Below are positions 1-7,586 of a stretch of 15,771 nt of DNA, piece by piece. Made by a program: the position numbers and the translations under genes. The stretch comes from Stramenopiles sp. TOSAG23-2 (Eukaryota; Sar): positions 1-15,771 of the forward strand of contig LT649696.1 in the NCBI GenBank assembly GCA_900128395.1. The letters are read 5' to 3'. The notes under the pieces were generated by a model. That model did no database searches. It had not been told where the DNA came from and saw nothing but the letters and a program-made list of their open reading frames with translations. Each line of letters opens with the position of its first letter. Position 1 is the stretch's first letter.

Positions 1-85
1 TGTTGGGAAAGTAAATATATACATATTATTCAAAAGTTAAAAAAGTCGACTTGATTTTAGTTTATAAATGTTATAATATACTTAC

Positions 86-115
86 ACTACCTTCATCTTC
101 TTTTAAATCGGACAT
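86..115 (-). CDS. First coding exon of a split gene leaving the window on the left
   Basis: Read on the minus strand, an ATG at 115-113 opens MSDLKEDEGS and is followed at 85-80 by GTAAGT, a strong eukaryotic splice donor. Without splicing the frame stops after four more codons (V-S-I-L-stop), so splicing is expected. An alternative donor is GTAGTG at 90-85, which would split the glycine codon. The rest of the gene lies beyond position 1, so the product cannot be identified. Support for a real start comes from a second copy of the same leader and first nine codons, inverted, at 1047-1129. The 5' leader (116 to about 240) is T-rich on the plus strand, so the RNA leader would be A-rich. I do not recognise the protein from nine residues. 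Confidence 0.5.
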
Positions 116-170
116 GTTTTTGTTTGTATTTTGTTTGTATTTTGTTTGGTTTTAATTTTCGTTCTTTTTC
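91..170. repeat. Left arm of an inverted duplication (gene 5' end)
   Basis: This segment is nearly the exact reverse complement of 1047-1129, apart from small indels in the TTTG-rich tract around 130-150. It covers the first nine codons of the left-edge gene plus about 55 bases of its 5' leader. The arms lie about 880 bases apart and point away from each other. Confidence 0.85.
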
Positions 171-240
171 GTTCTTTGTTTTTAATGTTATTGGTTCGTT
201 TCTTTTCCTTTTGTTCTTTTTGTATATCTTCTCTCTCTTC

Positions 241-621
241 TATTGTATCTTTTATCAATCATTTTAGTCGATATATGTTATAATGTGTACTGTTTATAGT
301 ATGTGATTTGTTATAATTCTTTATTTTCCTATCTACTAATTAAACTTTAATTTAAGGTATTTAATATAGCATTTTGTACGTGTTATATTCTATTGTCTAA
401 ACAATTTTTTATGTTTTTGTAGTACTAATTATCGTATACAAACATTTTGTTTCCAAAATATGATTAGCGGATCGAGTAAAGCTAATCTACAAACCGCTTA
501 TCCTTAAACATAGAAATCATCGTGAAAAATGTAACAACGACATAAAAATGAAGCAAAACGAAGCAAATGGAAAATCGTAATGATATGATGATGGTAAAAC
601 ATGAAATAAAATAGAATTTTG
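241..621. other. AT-rich intergenic stretch with one hairpin
   Basis: I see no convincing gene here. It lies between the leader of the minus-strand left-edge gene and the ORF at 622. The only clear structure is a perfect 7-bp inverted repeat, GATTAGC at 462-468 and GCTAATC at 481-487, around a 12-base loop. It could be a promoter or operator-like site, or chance. Confidence 0.4.
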
Positions 622-891
622 ATGCCAGAAAAACTTACAACAAATAGCATGGACACAACACTGAATAAAATAGATTGCATTTTTGCTGACGAGCGTGACA
701 ATGGTAGACTATTAAATAGGACCTCGTCACGTCTATCATCATATTCCCCCCAGTTTTCTAAAAGAAATGTTGTACCAGTAAATCTGAAATCAAAATCCGA
801 TCCTACTATGGGACCAGGGGACAGCAGCATGCAGGACGCAGGACTGCGAGGACCAACAATAACAATGCGCCAAATAGGTAGAGCTACTTAA
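622..891 (+). CDS. Uncertain 89-aa ORF, possibly a spliced small gene
   Basis: An ATG at 622 opens an 89-codon frame with higher GC than its surroundings (about 780-880), rich in S, R and N, with no recognisable domain. A second in-frame ATG is at 649. A 35-base intron with GT-AG ends is possible at 878-912. Using it replaces the last four codons with a tail EEELLRR and a stop at 933-935. The opposite strand is also open across most of this stretch and carries a GTAAGT donor (complement of 633-638), so the coding strand is not settled. Position and composition suggest coding sequence, but I cannot name a product. The alternative is a remnant of an inserted or decayed gene. Confidence 0.3.
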   Translation: MPEKLTTNSMDTTLNKIDCIFADERDNGRLLNRTSSRLSSYSPQFSKRNVVPVNLKSKSDPTMGPGDSSMQDAGLRGPTITMRQIGRAT

Positions 892-1046
892 TAGCACATG
901 ATATTATTATAGAAGAAGAACTACTAAGAAGATAATGAATAATTATTATAAAAACATTGATCTAGAATACAAGAAACTCTCAAGCAAGTATATATAGATA
1001 CATGGATGTATATATATATATATAAAACATATAGAAATAAAAAGAA

Positions 1047-1129
1047 GAAAAAGAACGAAAATTAAAACCAACCAAACAAACAAACAAAATACAAACAAAA
1101 ACATGTCCGATTTAAAAGAAGATGAAGGT
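1047..1129. repeat. Right arm of the inverted duplication
   Basis: Reverse-complement counterpart of 91-170, carrying the same A-rich leader followed by the same ATG and nine codons, here on the plus strand. Similarity ends abruptly after the GGT codon at 1127-1129. In the left copy this is the point where a splice junction may lie. Confidence 0.85.
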
Positions 1130-1153
1130 CTCAATACTCAATCGCAAGAATAA
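1103..1153 (+). pseudogene. Short plus-strand copy of the left-edge gene start (16 codons)
   Basis: The duplicated leader leads into an ATG at 1103 and the frame MSDLKEDEGLNTQSQE, then TAA at 1151-1153. The first nine codons are identical to the exon at 115-89 (minus). The next seven differ from the sequence after that exon, which there reads as intron. Two readings are possible. One is a truncated or retroposed copy in which an exon junction is already joined at G|GT. The other is a genuine micro-gene reusing the same promoter and leader. A copy of the dispersed structured repeat follows about 110 bases downstream, as after the larger genes, which suggests this unit may still be transcribed. 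Confidence 0.4.
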
Positions 1154-1260
1154 TATGCTATCCATATATGTGTTTTTCTCTTACTCATATCCATATATAT
1201 ATCATATTATTATACGAATATAATTAATTTAATTTATGATACGCATCATAATTTATTTTT

Positions 1261-1402
1261 AATTTACTCATGATAATTCCTACTCTTCAAAAGAATACGA
1301 ACGTAAAATAACTGGAAATAATCTATCTCACACTAGTGTGTTGAATATTCTCTCTCATAATAGAGGAATACCAAATGGAAGGTAAATAGATGGTATCAAC
1401 TA
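1261..1402 (+). repeat. Dispersed structured repeat, copy A
   Basis: Fullest copy of the element shared with 5666-5790 and 5811-5924. Shared order: CTCATGATAATTCC, then CTACTCTTCAAAAGAATA, an ATCTAT arm (1321-1326), the palindrome CACACTAGTGTG (1329-1340), a second hairpin (about 1344-1370), a TACC/GGTA hairpin, and a closing ATAGAT. It lies in the gap between the plus-strand micro-ORF and the minus-strand ABC transporter gene, whose 3' ends face each other. The upstream leader includes TATGATACGCATCATA, also nearly palindromic. It codes for nothing I can see. Confidence 0.85.
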
Positions 1403-1553
1403 ATACATGTACATATATATTATATATATTCTATATATATATTAATATATTACAAAATATAATATGATAATTTATATTTTTTTAAAAAATATTTTTTTTT
1501 TATTTTTAGAGGCGAAAGCGCTAATTAAACAAACATGCTTTTATATTTGTAGT

Positions 1554-3659
1554 TTACTGCAGCGTCTTTCGTAATTTTGCATACACGCCATTACTATTCA
1601 CTAACTCGTCATGGCTACCTTCCTCTACAAAACTTGCACCACTATCAATGCTATCTACATTATTATTATCAATGAAATCTAAAACAGCAATTTTATCAGC
1701 ACTTCTAATTGTACTTAATCTATGTGCAATTACAATTGTCGTTCGTGTTTTCTCGTTCAATAAATTTTGCAAAGCAGATTGAACAATCTTCTCGCTTTGA
1801 TTGTCTAAAGCACTTGTAGCTTCATCTAAAATTAAAATAGGCGCATCTTTTAGTAATGCTCTTGCAATGGCTATCCGTTGTTTTTGCCCTCCAGACATTT
1901 GTATTCCTTTCTCCCCTACGTAAGTCCCATAACCTTCAGGGAACGCAGAAATAAAATCATGTGCATTTGCTAGTTTTGCTGCATGCATGACATCTTCTTT
2001 ACTGGCATCTGGATTGCTAAATTGTATATTTTCAAAAATCGATGTAGCAAATAATATTGGTTCTTGGGACACAATTCCTATATTGGAACGTAAATATTGC
2101 AATGGAAAATCTTTAATATTGATACCATCGATATATATACCACCAGCATCCTCGCTGTTATTGTTGTTTACACCGTCATCGTTACTATTCACATCATATA
2201 ATCTCGTTATTAAACCAGAAATAGTACTTTTGCCACTACCACTTGTACCACAAATTGCAACTGTTTTATTTCTAGGAACAGTTAAGGAACAATTATTTAA
2301 TATTTTTACATTATTTCTACTTGGGTATGAAAATGTGACATTTCTCAATTCGATATGACCATTGGTAATTTCTGGATGTTGCGTAATAACAGTATCCATC
2401 CTATTCACATCAACTGTTTCTAGATTTGTGTTATCATTTGGTTGTTTCTCATCATTGGTAGTATTCGCATAACTAATATTTGACATATTAGGTAAGCGAT
2501 TCAAAATTTCAAATACACGATCACTAGCACCAACTGCTTTCATGATATCAGAATAAGATGAACCAAGCATTGCTATTCGAACTCCAACATATGTTGAATA
2601 CAACAAAAAACTTGTCAACTCGCCAGCACTAATATCACCAGTAATGACGAGACTGCCACCTTTTAATAAAACTGCTACTATGGCAAAATTTGCAGCAAAA
2701 TGCAATGACCCATCATAATATGCAGACACAATACCAGTATCTTTTGATATTTCATAAACATCATCAATTTTACTATGGTATGTATTTGCTACTCGTCGTT
2801 CCGCAGCAAATTGGAAAATTGTACGTATTCCACCAAGCGATTCTTCTGCATATGCACCAGTCTCACCTAACTTTTCTTGCACTTCCTTTTGCCTTTTTCT
2901 AATATATTTTCCAAAATACCTAGCACCAAAAAGAACAGGTGGTATTACAGATAAGCTTAATGTTGCTAATGTTGGTGATGTGTAAAATAACATCCCAACT
3001 CCACCACTGACAATTAATAATGATTGGACTGAATTAACTGCTGTGCGTGTAACGGCACGTTGGACTACTTGTGTATCAGCGGTAAGACGAGTCATAATAT
3101 CGCCTGTTCGCATCTTATCAAAAAAAGCTACTTCTTGATCTAACAAAGCTGAAAATAATCGTCTTCGAAGTCGTGCTACTATACGTTCACCAGCTATTGA
3201 CAACAATATTCCACGTCCAACCATGACGGCACTTTGTATAAAAAATAATCCTAACATACCTCCTGATAAATAAATAGGATCAACGGCAGTCGAGCCTGCA
3301 GCAGTTTCATTTACAAGTGCTAAATCTAATACTTTGCCTAAAACAAATGGAAAAGCCAACGTAATACCAGAGGTAACAAATAGTGACGATGCAGCACCTA
3401 TAATGTATTTATACTCTGGTTTTCCCAATGTTGCAATTTGTCTTATAGATGATAACGATGGTATTTTTTTTTCTTCTACTACATCTTTATCAAGTGATGA
3501 GGGCATATCTTTTTTTACATTATTATTATTATTATTATTGGTAGTGAATGATGATATTGTTTGAAAAAATATAGATGATGATGGAAAATGATGATGATTT
3601 CGATATGGCTTTCTTTTAAGGATGGTATGATGCGAAATTTTTATTAAGTTTTTCCACAT
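1554..3659 (-). CDS. Mitochondrial ABCB10/Mdl1-type ABC half-transporter
   Basis: This 701-aa protein is a half-size exporter: an N-terminal membrane domain (about residues 80-385, several hydrophobic helices) fused to one ATP-binding domain. Visible motifs are Walker A GTSGSGKST (471-479), Q-loop Gln532, signature MSGGQ (588-592, Met for the usual Leu), Walker B LILDE (609-613), D-loop SALD and H-loop His646. The membrane domain matches ABCB10/Mdl1 best (QEVAFFDKMRTG, KGGSLV, GELTSFLLY). Known relatives sit in the mitochondrial inner membrane as homodimers; the substrate here is unknown. I chose the ATG at 3659 because it gives a basic, serine-rich presequence-like N terminus. An upstream ATG at 3725 only adds residues coded by a TA repeat. 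Oddities are an asparagine run coded by (ATT)n at about 3518-3539 on the plus strand, a 12-residue N/D-rich insertion after Walker A, and a long polar linker before the ATP domain. Confidence 0.93.
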   Translation of the reverse strand: MWKNLIKISHHTILKRKPYRNHHHFPSSSIFFQTISSFTTNNNNNNNVKKDMPSSLDKDVVEEKKIPSLSSIRQIATLGKPEYKYIIGAASSLFVTSGITLAFPFVLGKVLDLALVNETAAGSTAVDPIYLSGGMLGLFFIQSAVMVGRGILLSIAGERIVARLRRRLFSALLDQEVAFFDKMRTGDIMTRLTADTQVVQRAVTRTAVNSVQSLLIVSGGVGMLFYTSPTLATLSLSVIPPVLFGARYFGKYIRKRQKEVQEKLGETGAYAEESLGGIRTIFQFAAERRVANTYHSKIDDVYEISKDTGIVSAYYDGSLHFAANFAIVAVLLKGGSLVITGDISAGELTSFLLYSTYVGVRIAMLGSSYSDIMKAVGASDRVFEILNRLPNMSNISYANTTNDEKQPNDNTNLETVDVNRMDTVITQHPEITNGHIELRNVTFSYPSRNNVKILNNCSLTVPRNKTVAICGTSGSGKSTISGLITRLYDVNSNDDGVNNNNSEDAGGIYIDGINIKDFPLQYLRSNIGIVSQEPILFATSIFENIQFSNPDASKEDVMHAAKLANAHDFISAFPEGYGTYVGEKGIQMSGGQKQRIAIARALLKDAPILILDEATSALDNQSEKIVQSALQNLLNEKTRTTIVIAHRLSTIRSADKIAVLDFIDNNNVDSIDSGASFVEEGSHDELVNSNGVYAKLRKTLQ

Positions 3660-4199
3660 CTTGCTATTGTTTTCTTTTCTATATATATATATATATACAA
3701 CAGTTTTGTTTGTAATGTCTATCATCGAACTATCATCTTATATATTATATTTTATATAAATATATATACAAGCGGTGTTCGACGAAGAATTTATTATTAT
3801 TGCCACAGATGTAGATTGCTTGCTGGTGGAGCACAGCCACAGCAGCACACCCACATAAAATATCCTTCCTATCAAAATGAAATATCGTACAGCATATACC
3901 AGATTCAAGTACGAGGGGTGAGAGAAAAAATCCCCTTATTTATTAGTTTCCTCAGGTAGCTCTACCTTAAACCTATACTATAATGGTATAAGGCCAAATG
4001 ATGGCCATCATTGAAATTAATAATAATAGCTTTAACTTGGTCATCGATCAAAAAGATAGATATTACATTACATTTGGTGTAGAGATATACTTTCTCTCAG
4101 AAGAATTCCAAACAAAAAAGGTTATTAGCTCCTCGCTAGATCTACTTGGACTCGCTCACTCTCTTTCTTTCTTTCTGTATTTATAAATTATATATATGT
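3660..4199. promoter_or_regulatory. Divergent upstream region of the ABC transporter and Dus genes
   Basis: About 540 bases separate the two start codons, so both promoters should lie here. Visible elements are a TA run at about 3682-3698 in the ABC transporter leader, a 5-bp inverted repeat GGTAG/CTACC at 3956-3967, a TATAC/GTATA hairpin just after it, a perfect 16-bp palindrome at 3997-4012, and a CT-rich tract at about 4155-4175 just before the Dus start. No standard TATA box can be singled out from the AT-rich background. Confidence 0.5.
3998..4186 (+). CDS. Possible 62-aa upstream ORF ahead of the Dus gene
   Basis: A frame starting with two ATG codons inside the 16-bp palindrome runs for 62 codons and stops 13 bases before the Dus start at 4200. 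Its composition is not absurd for a protein (MAIIEINNNSF near the start, hydrophobic C terminus), and it is less AT-rich than most intergenic DNA here. I recognise no family. It could be an upstream ORF in the Dus transcript, a small gene, or chance. Confidence 0.2.
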   Translation: MMAIIEINNNSFNLVIDQKDRYYITFGVEIYFLSEEFQTKKVISSSLDLLGLAHSLSFFLYL

Positions 4200-5606
4200 A
4201 TGTATAGAAATATAAGTAGATTTCTTCGTTTGCCATATTGTCGTAATAATAATACATCAACATTATATATTGGAAAAAAAAAAATTACTACTTCCAGTAC
4301 AAGAACTGCAACAAAAAATAATATTAACAACAAAAAGAAAAACAATAGTATGACAAATTTAGTAACATCATCCTTTGAAAGTACTGGTTTAAATAGTGCA
4401 ATTGTCAAACCGTGGGATATACAGCAAGATGTATATCCATCTTCACGTGCGTTGAATGATGGTTTTGAACTGTCTATAGCACCTATGATGAAACAAACTG
4501 ATTTTCATTTTCATTATTTAATGAGACATTTCACCAAACATACTAGATTGTATACGGAAATGATTGTGGATGATACCATTTTACACCAGCTTGAAAATTT
4601 AAAGAAGTTCATAGGCTACAACAAAAATACACATCCAATTACGGTGCAATTAGGAGGCAATGATCCAGAAAAATTAGCCAAAGCAGCTAAAATATGCGAA
4701 GAATGGGGTTATGATGAAATTAATTTAAATGTTGGATGTCCATCTTCACGAGTTAGTAAAAAATGTTTCGGGGCACGATTGATGTTATATCCAGAAATTG
4801 TAAAAGAATGCTGTGCAGCTATGAAACGAGTCGTTCAAGTCCCAGTGACAGTAAAATGTCGATTAGGCGCTGATGATGTAGATTCATACGAAGATCTTGT
4901 AAATTTTGTAAATATTGTAAATGAAGCTGGTGTGAAACATTATATCATCCATGCACGAAAATGTCTATTAGATGGTTTGTCAACACAAGAAAATAGACGA
5001 ATTCCAAAATTAAATTATGAACGTGTATATCGCCTTGCAAATGATTTTAAAGATAATGATTTTTCAATTAATGGAGGGATTAAAACGTTGGAGGAATCAT
5101 TGAAATTTAGAGAGAAAAAAATGAAATGCGATGATAGTAACAGTTTCAATAATCTGAATCGCAGCTGCTCGGCTAAAAATGAAGAGGAAGAAGAAGAGGT
5201 AAAGGAAGAAACTACTATTCAGCAAGAAATGATAGAAAGAAATCAATTAAGAGGCGTTATGATAGGTCGTGGTGCATGGTCCACTCCATTTATGTTTGCT
5301 AATGCAGATAAATTAATTTATGGTGAAAAAAATCCAGGAATTAGTAGGCGTGAAGCATTGCATAGTTATATAGAATATGCAGAATATCAAATGAGTTTAG
5401 ATGCCAGAAATACAAGTAGACAAAGACTTAGCATTAAGACATTAATGAAACCATGTATGAATTTATTTAAAGGTGAACCTGGTGGTAATTTGTTTAGGAG
5501 ACGTATTGATGAAGGAATCAATATTAAAAAATTATCTAATATACGAGAAATTGTTTTAAATGCAATGGAAGAAGTAGATCAAGAAGCTGTTGATAGAACA
5601 TTTTGA
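4200..5606 (+). CDS. DusA-like tRNA-dihydrouridine synthase, probably organellar
   Basis: The 468-aa product is a flavin-dependent TIM-barrel enzyme of the Dus family, which reduces uridine to dihydrouridine in tRNA D-loops. Recognisable blocks are LSIAPMMKQTD (91-101), TVQLGGNDPEKL (148-159), EINLNVGCPSSRVSKKCFGA (173-192), VPVTVKCRLG (214-223), IIHARK (249-254), NGGIK (291-295) and GVMIGRGAW (352-360), in DusA order. The usual catalytic Cys in GACLM is Arg193 here (GARLM), while a Cys sits four residues earlier (Cys189). From memory, plant and algal relatives also have this shifted Cys. The start at 4200 gives a basic, S/T/N-rich N terminus resembling an organelle-targeting signal; Met51 (4350) is the alternative and would remove it. 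An acidic, low-complexity insertion (about 303-349) splits the region between the NGGIK and GVMIGR blocks. A long A run lies at about 4271-4282, before Met51. Confidence 0.92.
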   Translation: MYRNISRFLRLPYCRNNNTSTLYIGKKKITTSSTRTATKNNINNKKKNNSMTNLVTSSFESTGLNSAIVKPWDIQQDVYPSSRALNDGFELSIAPMMKQTDFHFHYLMRHFTKHTRLYTEMIVDDTILHQLENLKKFIGYNKNTHPITVQLGGNDPEKLAKAAKICEEWGYDEINLNVGCPSSRVSKKCFGARLMLYPEIVKECCAAMKRVVQVPVTVKCRLGADDVDSYEDLVNFVNIVNEAGVKHYIIHARKCLLDGLSTQENRRIPKLNYERVYRLANDFKDNDFSINGGIKTLEESLKFREKKMKCDDSNSFNNLNRSCSAKNEEEEEEVKEETTIQQEMIERNQLRGVMIGRGAWSTPFMFANADKLIYGEKNPGISRREALHSYIEYAEYQMSLDARNTSRQRLSIKTLMKPCMNLFKGEPGGNLFRRRIDEGINIKKLSNIREIVLNAMEEVDQEAVDRTF

Positions 5607-5628
5607 GACGCTCGTGGTGTGTAATGTT

Positions 5629-5634
5629 AATAAA
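5629..5634 (+). promoter_or_regulatory. AATAAA polyadenylation signal after Dus
   Basis: A canonical AATAAA lies 23 bases beyond the Dus stop and just before the first structured repeat copy of this gap. In such AT-rich DNA the hexamer alone is weak evidence, but the position is suitable. Confidence 0.4.
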
Positions 5635-5665
5635 GATTTAATTTACGCATAATTTAAAATGTTTT

Positions 5666-5790
5666 AATTTACTCATGATAATTCCTACTCTTCAAAAGAA
5701 TACAATAACTGAAATAATCTATCTCACACTAGTGTGTTGATATTCTCATAATCGAGAATACCAATGAAGGTAAATAGATGGTATTAACTA
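5666..5790 (+). repeat. Dispersed structured repeat, copy B
   Basis: The most regular copy. CTCATGATAATTCCTACTC at 5672 is followed by ATCTAT, the palindrome CACACTAGTGTG (5725-5736), a perfect 7-bp hairpin TATTCTC-ATAATC-GAGAATA, a TACC-AATGAA-GGTA hairpin, and ATAGAT, which pairs with the opening ATCTAT. It lies in the 3' region of Dus, in the same orientation, and forms a tandem pair with copy C at a 146-base period. Confidence 0.88.
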
Positions 5791-5810
5791 CTCATAATAG
5801 CTTTATTTTT

Positions 5811-5924
5811 AAAGTACTCATGATAATTCCTACTCTTCAAAAGAATAAAATAACTGAAATAATCTATCTCACACAAATGTGTTGATATTCTCATAATCGA
5901 AAATACCAATGAAGGTAAATAGAT
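5811..5924 (+). repeat. Dispersed structured repeat, copy C
   Basis: Second member of the tandem pair. It differs from copy B mainly at the first hairpin, where loop TAG is replaced by AAA while the ACAC/GTGT stem is kept, and by one G-to-A change that leaves a single mismatch in the second stem. It ends at ATAGAT without the GGTATT that follows in copies A and B. Confidence 0.88.
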
Positions 5925-6130
5925 ATATATCCTTTTAGTATTTACCACGGGAAGTAAAATTATTTATAACTTAAAGATTTTATAACCATTATACCATTAT
6001 GATATATACAAAGTATATATTTTTAAAAATATTAAAATTGGAAATATTACACACCATGTATGTGATATATATTATATATTTTTATATATGTACACACACA
6101 TATATAATTATATATATTCTCATATATATT

Positions 6131-6186
6131 ATTTTATTCTTTTGAAGAGTAGGAATAAATTAAAAATAAATTATGCGTAAATTAAA
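6131..6186 (-). repeat. Dispersed structured repeat, copy D (inverted, partial)
   Basis: The reverse complement carries the leader TTTACGCATAATTTA and then ATTCCTACTCTTCAAAAGAA, as in copies A-C. The downstream three-hairpin part has been replaced by AT-repeat sequence (6000-6130). It is oriented as the 3' region of the minus-strand cyclophilin gene, so it points toward copies B and C. Confidence 0.8.
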
Positions 6187-6220
6187 TTATATAATTAAAA
6201 TGATATTACAAATTTTAAAT

Positions 6221-6988
6221 TTAGATTTTACCACAACCTTGAATTTTAACTTCTACGCTTGGTTTTCCTTCACCTTCACTACCAGCTTCTTCAATTTGAT
6301 CTAATACATCCATACCAAATACAATTTCTCCAAAAACGACATGTTTACCAGTTAATTTTGGCAACTTATCTAATGAAAAGAAAAATTGCGATGTATTTGA
6401 ATTTTTACCTGTGTTACACATACATAGTAATCCACGGGAATCAATTTTTTTTTTCAATCCAAGCTTATCGTCTTTAAAGTTTTTACCCCAAATCGATTCA
6501 CCACCTGCACCTGTCCCTGTATTTATATCCCCACATTGTGCTACAAATTTCTTTACAATACGATGAAATGGAGTACCTAAATAATGCAAAGGTTTTCCTG
6601 ATTTACCTTTCCCTTTTTCACCTGTACATAAAGCTAAAAAATTCTCACAAGCTAAAGGTGAAACTTTTGAAAATAATTTGATAATAATTCTTTGGTTTGG
6701 AAGACGAACTAACATACGTTTTTGTGAAAATTCATAATCTGATTCATACAATTCTGGTAGACGTGCAAGTTCTGAGCCTTGCAATTCAACTAATCTATTT
6801 GAACTGAGTCCATATGCTAAATTCTTTGACTTTACAAATTCCACGCAATTATTATATCTCTCCGTCGTCTCATCAATATTCACATCTAAATATGCTAATA
6901 TTTCATCTTTTTTTAAATTTAATTTTAATTGATTCAATTGTTCAGTTAACTCATCTGTTTTATCATTCGTGCTTGCAATGGATGCCAT
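6221..6988 (-). CDS. Cyclophilin-type peptidyl-prolyl isomerase with N-terminal extension
   Basis: The 255-aa protein has about 90 residues of charged, partly helical sequence before a cyclophilin domain (about 92-255). Cyclophilins catalyse proline cis-trans isomerisation and act as folding chaperones. Aligned by eye with human cyclophilin A, the key residues Arg55 (Arg143, in FHR), Phe60 (Phe148), Gln63 (Gln151), Phe113 (Phe203), Leu122 (Leu212) and His126 (His216) are kept. Met61 is Val149, Ala101 is Cys191 and Trp121 is Lys211. Trp121 is known to matter most for cyclosporin binding, so an active enzyme with low drug sensitivity is a reasonable inference. No signal peptide is seen, so it is probably cytosolic or nuclear. 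The start at 6988 is the first ATG of the frame. Confidence 0.93.
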   Translation of the reverse strand: MASIASTNDKTDELTEQLNQLKLNLKKDEILAYLDVNIDETTERYNNCVEFVKSKNLAYGLSSNRLVELQGSELARLPELYESDYEFSQKRMLVRLPNQRIIIKLFSKVSPLACENFLALCTGEKGKGKSGKPLHYLGTPFHRIVKKFVAQCGDINTGTGAGGESIWGKNFKDDKLGLKKKIDSRGLLCMCNTGKNSNTSQFFFSLDKLPKLTGKHVVFGEIVFGMDVLDQIEEAGSEGEGKPSVEVKIQGCGKI

Positions 6989-7586
6989 TCTTTAATTAAA
7001 AAACAAGAAGAAGCAATGGTTAGATGTAACTTCTGGGAATGATACGGGGAATGATACGGGGAATGTGAGGATAAAAAAAGTTGGTCATAAAAATGCTCAA
7101 AAGGAAATGAATGTGTTGTTTCTAATAATATTAAATAATATTTGTAAATATTTTTTATAGTAGAAGAAGAACAACTTCTTGGTGCCTTTTTTACCTTGAT
7201 GTACCGGTAGTAATATGCAAGCAAAGTAAAAGAAGGCTTAATATTTATTTAATATAGACACAGCATTAAACCCTTAAATGGACAAATGGACCAACAATCT
7301 AAATCTGAGGACCTATAAGTACAGGTATTAATAGTAAGTGTGTATAATTTCACTAATAATAATAAAAATGAAATAAAAAAGACAAGTAAAAAAAAACATG
7401 CCTACTACATAGTATAATACCTGGTACATGTATAAATAGAAAATATACAAAAAATAGTCGCCTATATATCTATTACATATATACAATAATAACAAAAAAC
7501 TTTTCAAAGAACCAAAAGGAATATCATACAAACAAACAAACGTATAGTAAACATATAAATTTAGAAATATCAAGTAAACTAATAAT
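6989..7586. other. Divergent gap between cyclophilin and HNH-like genes
   Basis: About 600 bases with no convincing gene. It must contain the cyclophilin promoter and probably that of the 274-aa protein. The only clear structure is the short tandem repeat at 7035-7070. The rest is A-rich with scattered AT runs, and the open frames on the minus strand are low-complexity. Confidence 0.5.
7035..7070 (-). repeat. Short tandem repeat in the cyclophilin upstream region
   Basis: Unit GGGAATGATACG occurs exactly twice (7035-7046, 7047-7058) and is followed by a partial third copy GGGAATGTGAGG. It lies 47-82 bases upstream of the cyclophilin ATG. It is G-rich in an AT-rich gap, so it could be a repeated factor-binding site; a chance minisatellite is the alternative. 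Confidence 0.55.

Noticed and set aside
868-885. tRNA D-arm-like GGTAGAGC
   Set aside because: No acceptor, anticodon or T-arm partner (no GTTCRANNC) within a tRNA length.
1403-1553. Possible gene between repeat A and the ABC transporter stop
   Set aside because: Only AT repeats and a T run; no open frame of note.
3660-3725. Longer ABC transporter start at 3725
   Set aside because: It adds 22 residues partly coded by a TA repeat and hides the presequence-like N terminus that begins at 3659. It cannot be ruled out without a transcript.
4146-4199. In-frame extension of Dus upstream to a TTG at 4146
   Set aside because: TTG is not a credible start in a eukaryotic nuclear gene; the first in-frame ATG is at 4200. 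The same reasoning was used for the TTG at 9034 (RCC1 gene) and at 619 (small ORF).
5672-5924. CRISPR-like array of two repeats (period 146)
   Set aside because: The whole unit including the supposed spacer is repeated, only two copies are in tandem, and the context is eukaryotic.
6000-6130. Hairpin half of repeat copy D
   Set aside because: The reverse complement continues only as AT-repeat sequence; the three hairpins of copies A-C cannot be recognised there.
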